A DNA stretch of 54,875 bases, from positions 1-54,875 of the forward strand of contig JAPSJS010000018.1 of the NCBI GenBank assembly GCA_031178065.1, in the 5' to 3' direction. Position 1 is the first letter of the stretch. Every line of letters begins with the position of its first letter. Below the pieces are notes generated by a model, which was given only the letters and a program-made list of their open reading frames with translations, did not search any database and was not told the DNA's origin. This DNA comes from Altererythrobacter sp. Its GTDB lineage: Bacteria; Pseudomonadota; Alphaproteobacteria; Sphingomonadales; Sphingomonadaceae. Both the position numbers and the translations under genes were made by a program. Shown here piece by piece: positions 50,192 through 54,875 of the stretch.

Positions 50192-50686
50192 TCAGGCCCT
50201 CCCCTTCGCTGAGACGAGCTCGGCAGACAGACGAGAGCTGCGGCGGCTGGTGCCGGAGACGATCAGCGAAATGGGCAGCCCAACCAGCACAGCATGGATA
50301 AGCATCGGAATGGCAACTGTTCGTATCGAGACGATCTGCGCAGAGTCGGGCCAGCGTGCCGGGAGAACAAGCCAGTACATCACGACGTAGATCGCTAGCC
50401 CGTACAGGATGCCTGCAGCGACAGATCGACGGCTCAAATCGGGGTACCGCCAGACCAGCCAGGCGAATACGAGCACCATCACTGCCATCAGAACATAATG
50501 CGTCGCCAATCCTAATATCGACGCGGTGAGGCCAAGGGCGAGCACGCGGTCGCCAAATGGCCCCGAGGCGATACCGGCCAGCATCCGGTCGACCGGATTT
50601 CCCGCCAGGATCGTCAGCACGATAGCCGACAAGATGTCGAGAGTTCCCGCGGTAACGATGGCTTTCAATATAACTCCTCGGGTCAT
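50192..50686 (-). CDS. four-helix membrane hypothetical protein
   Basis: A 164-residue integral membrane protein with four hydrophobic segments (VILKAIVTAGTLDILSAIVL, VLALGLTASILGLATHYVLM with VMVLVFAWLVW, AAGILYGLAIYVVMYWLVLP, and IPMLIHAVLVGLPISLIV). Similar small proteins occur in proteobacteria without known function and resemble the DUF1440/YagU type only in hydrophobicity. The start at 50686 has GAGAGGA nine bases upstream. It is 300 bp upstream of the TonB receptor on the same strand and may belong to that system. Confidence 0.75.
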   Translation of the reverse strand: MTRGVILKAIVTAGTLDILSAIVLTILAGNPVDRMLAGIASGPFGDRVLALGLTASILGLATHYVLMAVMVLVFAWLVWRYPDLSRRSVAAGILYGLAIYVVMYWLVLPARWPDSAQIVSIRTVAIPMLIHAVLVGLPISLIVSGTSRRSSRLSAELVSAKGRA

Positions 50687-50970
50687 CGGTCTTGTCCTCT
50701 CTGCACTCCGGGACAATTCCAACATCGAGCCCATCCTCCCACCCCGATGCCGCCCAACGGCGCGGTTCTGAGGACATGCGTCCGGCGAAGCGGACCGGCG
50801 CGGATGAGCGAACGCACAAACGTCAGGCAGCGCTGACCGGCCAGGATGGGGCGTTGGGCAGATGCCCGATGCGCTCAGCTACATTGTTTCGCCGCTGGCA
50901 GAGTCTGCCACTGCGATCGCGGAGGCCGCCCTGCACTCTTGCCCCCAGTGTCGACAAGGGGGTTGGACGC

Positions 50971-51987
50971 ATGGCGACGAAGTCTCGGGACCAGGCACTC
51001 GGCGATCCCGATGAAATCATGGACAGGGGCAATATAGCCGAGTTCCGCACCTTGACTGCGCGGGCGAAACGGCTGGCGGACAGGATCATGATCTGTCCAC
51101 CCCAGGTCCGCGTCTCGAAAGGCTTGCCACAGCCAAGATTTCTAACGGGCGTTGGCTGTCGGAACGAAGAGATAGCGAACGTGCCCGTGCGGTATATTCT
51201 GCAGCCGGAGGTTGCATCCTGGTGCTGCGAAATCGTCCGCTCGGCCGATAGCTATCTCGACACGCGCAATCCGCGCATGAAGATGCCTCATCCCGCCTTT
51301 TGGCTCGAGTGGCCGTCGGAAGACGCAGCGTCCCAGCACTCCTTTGGCGCACTCGTCACCTCGAGTCCGGACGGTCGCAGCGGAGAAATCCGCTCTTGGT
51401 GGGCGGGTGAGGGTGCCATGCCGGATTTGAATATCCTCTCCGCCGAATTCGACTTGGACGCGCCGATGGCAAAGGCGGCAAACGGGCGGAACGCATTCGC
51501 CGTTCGCAACGCCGCACTTCCGCAGCTCGACCAACTGCTTTCGCACGTCGTCGCCCGGCTGGATCCTACGTGGGAGGAGTTTCTCGTTCGCTGCGAACGT
51601 GGAAGCTTTGCCCAGCACATGCAGCATTGCATGGAGAACACGTGGTATCTCCTCCCTCAGATCCTGGCATTCGTCGCTGTGCTCGAAAGCCGCTCCCCGC
51701 TGACATTTTCCTCGAGCGACCTGTCCCGGCTGAACAAGGCGCGACGCCGGAGAGGAAAACACCCGTTGCTCGACCATGCCGAAGTCGGCCTCGATCTCGC
51801 GCGGAGGAACATCCCGTCGGGCGAGCACGGGGCGAATGCGAAAACCCGGCAAACGCCGCGTCTGCATCACGTGCGCGGTCATGTCGTGCATCGCGGCGAC
51901 ACCACTTTTTGGCGCGCGCCGCATCTACGTGGCGATATCGCGTTGGGAGTGGTCAGGCGAACAGTGACGGTTCGCGGCTCAGTGTGA
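50971..51987 (+). CDS. hypothetical protein, phage/island-type
   Basis: A 338-residue soluble protein. It has no signal or membrane segment. The C-terminus HHVRGHVVHRGDTTFWRAPHLRGD .. VVRRTVTVRGSV resembles the end of uncharacterised proteins found in mobile islands and prophages of alphaproteobacteria, in which a H-x-R-G-H pattern precedes W-R-x-P-H-x-R-G. This could be a metal- or DNA-binding tail. The start at 50971 has AGGGGG nine bases upstream; the frame further up is not coding. Function unknown. It is the only long plus-strand gene in this part of the island. Confidence 0.65.
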   Translation: MATKSRDQALGDPDEIMDRGNIAEFRTLTARAKRLADRIMICPPQVRVSKGLPQPRFLTGVGCRNEEIANVPVRYILQPEVASWCCEIVRSADSYLDTRNPRMKMPHPAFWLEWPSEDAASQHSFGALVTSSPDGRSGEIRSWWAGEGAMPDLNILSAEFDLDAPMAKAANGRNAFAVRNAALPQLDQLLSHVVARLDPTWEEFLVRCERGSFAQHMQHCMENTWYLLPQILAFVAVLESRSPLTFSSSDLSRLNKARRRRGKHPLLDHAEVGLDLARRNIPSGEHGANAKTRQTPRLHHVRGHVVHRGDTTFWRAPHLRGDIALGVVRRTVTVRGSV

Positions 51988-52030
51988 GCCACAAATACTA
52001 CCAGTCTCTCGTCTAGAAAGAGGCTCTCGC

Positions 52031-52071
52031 AGCGCAGCCATAAAGGACATTTAAAATGCCCTTGCTGCGCT
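52031..52071. repeat. imperfect long hairpin
   Basis: AGCGCAGC (52031-52038) pairs with GCTGCGCT (52064-52071), and inside it AAGG..CAT pairs with ATG..CCTT around the loop TTAAA. There is no T-run after it on either strand, so a terminator is unlikely. It directly abuts the stop of the following minus-strand fragment. Confidence 0.55.
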
Positions 52072-52340
52072 AGTTCTCAGCATCCGCAGCAATGATCGTC
52101 CGTACCGCCGGATAGCCGCGCAGACCGACTTCGGTTGGTCGCCCCGCGGAGACGATCGTATAGATCTCGCGAACCGGATATGTGTGGATGGCCGTTACCT
52201 GTCCGGTAAGTTCGTCAACCGCCAACCTCGCTGACCGCTTTCGAGTCGTTGATGTCGTAATGGGTCGCGTTAGGAATCACGGCAAAGTGGTTGCTGCCAC
52301 GATCAAACATTATGGTGCGTTGGAACAATCCTGGCCTCCC
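52070..52340 (-). pseudogene. remnants of one or two genes
   Basis: One minus-strand frame reads GSNHFAVIPNATHYDINDSK to a stop near 52225, like the C-terminal His region of an alpha/beta hydrolase (PNATHYDI). The adjacent frame reads LTGQVTAIHTYPVREIYTIV .. GLRGYPAVRTIIAADAEN and stops at 52070. Neither has a start or a full domain. Both are decayed pieces; the hydrolase assignment is tentative. Confidence 0.4.
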
Positions 52341-52395
52341 GGTTCTGTCACACGATCAAACGATGCTGGTTGAGAATGGCAGGACCTTCAAACGC

Positions 52396-52420
52396 AGCGC
52401 CGCTGAGCGGCGCTTTTTTT
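52396..52420 (+). terminator. orphan rho-independent terminator
   Basis: AGCGCCGC, loop TGA, GCGGCGCT followed by six or more T. It is a textbook terminator on the plus strand, but no plus-strand gene ends just upstream. It is either left from a lost gene or closes a short untranslated transcript. Confidence 0.75.
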
Positions 52421-52550
52421 CCGGAAAGGTCACGGCGAGGAACGGTGGGAGCGAGAGCGCCGTCACGTGACAGCGCCATGAGGCTACGCTTACCGATAGA
52501 GAGGTGCTGAATGCCGACCTTAATCGCGCGCACCGCGCATCCAGGCAGTG

Positions 52551-53120
52551 GGCCAATCCGGGAAATGCCGGCTGTGGCTCGATCAGCGGCAAGTCGGGCG
52601 GGGTCATGGTCGATGTGGGCGTCGATTTGCGTCGATCGAGCATTTGCATGGCCGAGGAGGGCTCCGACCATCAAGAGCGCTTCGCCGCCTGATGCAGCGG
52701 CACTTCCCAACGTATGGCTGAGGGTATGAGGAGTTACGTCGGTCAGGCCGGCTCTGGCGACAATGGTCGGCCACAGTCGCTTCGTTCCCTGGTAGAATCC
52801 ATCACCGCGTATGGGCGGGAACATAGACCGCACCATCCGCGGCATTCGCGAACACCTCCCGTAAAAGGGCCGCAGCTGCGGTTCCCAGGGGGCGGATACT
52901 CTCTCCGGTCTTGCTATCTGCCAGGGTTAAGCAATCCTCGGCCTAGGTCACACTCAGACCACTTCAGAGCGGCAATCTCGTCGCGTCGGCATCCTGTGAG
53001 CGCCCAGAGGCGGGTGATTTGCGCAGCCTTCAGATACATGCCTTCTGCAACTATACCCCAGCCATTTAGCGGTTCGTCGAGAACCCCAGTGGACATGGCG
53101 GCGGGAATCGTTATGAAGCC
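52551..53120 (-). pseudogene. tyrosine recombinase (integrase), multiply broken
   Basis: In three frames the minus strand reads WALTGCRRDEIAALKWSECD (box I, with the first catalytic Arg), then SKTGESIRPLGTAAAALL, then DVTPHTLSHTLGSAAASGGE (box II), and LLGHANARSTQIDAHIDHD. Frameshifts lie near 52925 and 52855. The HxLR of box II reads HTLS (Arg lost), and the catalytic Tyr before A-H reads Asp (QIDAH instead of QRYAH). The N-terminal arm-binding domain is missing. It is an inactive relic that probably once inserted this island. Confidence 0.88.
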
Positions 53121-53126
53121 GCCGAT

Positions 53127-54875
53127 ATGTTGTATCGTCATCTGATCGCGGCGCGGCCGCTTGTCCTTCCGCTCGGCCTGGCCCTCTGCGCCATGGCTGC
53201 TCCCGTTCACGCTCAGGACCGCGCTCAGGATCGGCGCGAGACGCCGGAGCCAGACGACTTCCACGATCGGCGTGTCGCGCCGAGCGGGGAGATCGTCGTC
53301 ACGGCCGCCGGGCTCGAGCAGCTCGATGTGCTCGCTGGCACCTCGGTCGTCGAAGGCGTGGAACTTCAGCGCAATCTCGACGGGCAGCTCGGCGAAGTGC
53401 TCGCCAAGGTCCCGGGCGTCTCGGCGACCAGCTTCTCCCCCGGCGCCTCGCGCCCGGTGCTGCGCGGCTTCTCGGGTGAGCGGGTCAAGGTCCTGATCGA
53501 CGGGATCGGCGCGATCGACGTCTCCAACACCTCGGCCGACCACGCCACCTCGATCGACCCCCTCACGGCCGAACGGATCGAGGTCCTGCGCGGCCCTGCG
53601 GTGCTGCTCTACGGCAGCCAGGCGATCGGCGGTGCGGTCAACGTGATCGACAAGCGCATTCCGCTACGCCGGCTGAACGAGCCGTTCCACATCGACGCGC
53701 TGGCCGGCGTCGATACCGCGTCCGACCTGCGCCAGGGCGGCGCTTCGCTCGACGTGCCGCTGGGCGACCGCTTCGTGGTCCACGTCGACGGCTCGTACCG
53801 CAAGACCGACGATCTCGAGATTGCCGGCTATGCCGCCGCGCCCGGTCTGCGCGCGGACCTGCTCCACGACGCGGAGCACGAGGAGGAGGAAGGCCATCTC
53901 GACGAGGCCGAGGAGCTGCGCGAGCTCGCTGGCCAGCGCGGGGTGCTGCCGAACAGCGGGACCGAGACCTGGAGCGTCAACACCGGCTTCGCGTTCTTCG
54001 AGGGTGACAGCAATCTCGGCGCAGCGATCGGCTGGTACGACACGACTTACGGCGTGCCGATGCGCCCGGGCACCGGCCACCATCACGGCGAGGAAGAGCA
54101 CGATCACGAGGAAGGCGAGGAGCACGAGGAAGGCGGGGACCACGAGCACGGCGACGAGCTCGTCACCATCGGCCTCAGGCAGTTTCGTGCCGACATGCGC
54201 GGGCGGCTCGCGCTCGGCGACGGGTTCTTCTCCGCGCTGAACACGCGCGTCGGCTTCAGCGACTACACCCATACCGAGTTCGAAGGCGAGGCGGTCGGCA
54301 CCGTGTTCGACGTGCAGGGCCTGGAAGCGCGCGCCGAGCTGGAGCAGAACGACCGCGGCGGCTGGGGCGGCTCGACCGGCGTGCAATACTACTTCCGCGA
54401 TTTCGACGCCTATGGGGCCGAGGCCTACGTGCCCAAGAACCGCACCGACCAATTCGCGGTGTTCACCCTGCAGGAGATCGCGTTCGATCCGCTCCAGCTC
54501 GAGCTGGCGGGGCGCTACGAGGCGACCGACGTCGAATCGCAGGTGCTCGGCTTCCAGCGCTCGTTCGACACGTTCTCGGGCGCGCTCGGGCTCGTCTACG
54601 AGACCGACGGCGGCCTGCGCTTCGGCGCGAACGGCAGCCGCGCCGAGCGCGCGCCGAGCGCCGAGGAGCTGCTGTCGAACGGCCCGCACATCGCGACTCA
54701 GGCGTTCGAAGTTGGCGACCCGAACCTCGAAGTCGAAGGCGCCTGGGGCGTCGAGGCCTTCGCGCGCGGCCCGATCGGCGACGGCACGGTCAGCCTCGCG
54801 GTGTTCAACAACTGGTTCGACAACTACATCTATCTTGCCGAAACCGGCCTCGAGGAAGACGGGCTCCCGGTGTTC
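53127..54875 (+). CDS. TonB-dependent receptor with His-rich loop (ZnuD-like), partial
   Basis: The gene runs off the window end. From the ATG at 53127 the protein starts MLYRHLIAARPLVLPLGLAL, a signal peptide ending near HAQ. A TonB-box-like GEIVVTAAG follows, then a plug domain (LDGQLGEVLAKVPGVSATSF .. PVLRGFSGERVKVLIDGIG .. IEVLRGPAVLLYGSQAIGGAVNVID). Two acidic/His loops occur, the main one around residues 315-345 with HHHGEEEHDHEE and DHEHGDE. Such loops are typical of zinc receptors of the ZnuD type, so zinc uptake is likely. The start codon has only a weak GAAG upstream, and the integrase relic abuts it, so the original leader may have been changed. Confidence 0.88.
   Translation, partial: MLYRHLIAARPLVLPLGLALCAMAAPVHAQDRAQDRRETPEPDDFHDRRVAPSGEIVVTAAGLEQLDVLAGTSVVEGVELQRNLDGQLGEVLAKVPGVSATSFSPGASRPVLRGFSGERVKVLIDGIGAIDVSNTSADHATSIDPLTAERIEVLRGPAVLLYGSQAIGGAVNVIDKRIPLRRLNEPFHIDALAGVDTASDLRQGGASLDVPLGDRFVVHVDGSYRKTDDLEIAGYAAAPGLRADLLHDAEHEEEEGHLDEAEELRELAGQRGVLPNSGTETWSVNTGFAFFEGDSNLGAAIGWYDTTYGVPMRPGTGHHHGEEEHDHEEGEEHEEGGDHEHGDELVTIGLRQFRADMRGRLALGDGFFSALNTRVGFSDYTHTEFEGEAVGTVFDVQGLEARAELEQNDRGGWGGSTGVQYYFRDFDAYGAEAYVPKNRTDQFAVFTLQEIAFDPLQLELAGRYEATDVESQVLGFQRSFDTFSGALGLVYETDGGLRFGANGSRAERAPSAEELLSNGPHIATQAFEVGDPNLEVEGAWGVEAFARGPIGDGTVSLAVFNNWFDNYIYLAETGLEEDGLPVF

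Noticed and set aside
53000-53130. attR copy of the tRNA-Gly 3' end
   Set aside because: I looked for the GTTCGAATCTC..CGCCCGCTCCA block near the right edge of the island and did not see it.

Overview
The window is chromosomal DNA of a high-GC alphaproteobacterium, most likely Sphingomonadales, family Erythrobacteraceae. The grounds are GC-rich coding sequence, several small gene families common in that order (KTSC, DUF2171, DUF924, DUF559, TldD), TonB-dependent receptors, and short palindromic intergenic repeats. I judged this by eye, without database searches.

Layout. Positions 1-1.7 kb hold a truncated M13 metallopeptidase whose first ~95 bases are inverted, probably an assembly or contig-end artefact. 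From 1.8 to 8.0 kb come uppP, small envelope proteins, phhA, a ClpP-like protease, a Gln/Gly repeat protein and a KTSC protein. From 7.8 to 8.9 kb, in a less GC-rich patch, lies a proteasome-like Ntn-hydrolase candidate translationally coupled to a 59-residue ORF. From 8.9 to 14.2 kb lie nrdB and nrdA, separated by small genes and a decayed DUF559 endonuclease cassette between inverted palindromic repeats. From 14.7 to 29.2 kb are core metabolic genes: alpha/beta hydrolase, nadB, a phosphodiesterase-fold protein, esterase, ABC ATPase, tldD, paired secreted paralogues, nitronate monooxygenase, NhaC-type antiporter, trans-sulfuration enzyme and recQ. From 29.3 to 34.8 kb come two small lipoproteins and an acyl-CoA cluster (dehydrogenase, class III CoA transferase, thiolase, MaoC/HTD2 hydratase) with a near-consensus promoter. 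From 34.9 to 40.5 kb lie argB, yggT-folD-lipoprotein-marC, a Lon-N protein and a thioredoxin-TPR protein.

A tRNA-Gly(GCC) at 40.68 kb marks the start of a less GC-rich accessory region to about 53.1 kb. It carries an ArsR regulator with a frameshifted SRPBCC partner, broken LysR and MBL-fold fragments, a PfpI-like membrane protein, a LytS/LytTR two-component pair, a large TonB receptor, an unknown 338-residue protein, gene debris, and a tyrosine integrase that is frameshifted and has lost catalytic residues. This looks like an old, decaying genomic island. The window ends inside a TonB receptor with a His-rich loop, probably for zinc.

The best candidates for something undescribed are the proteasome-like hydrolase with its coupled small ORF, and the LytS/LytTR-PfpI-TonB receptor group with a repeated 17-bp site in the divergent promoter region.
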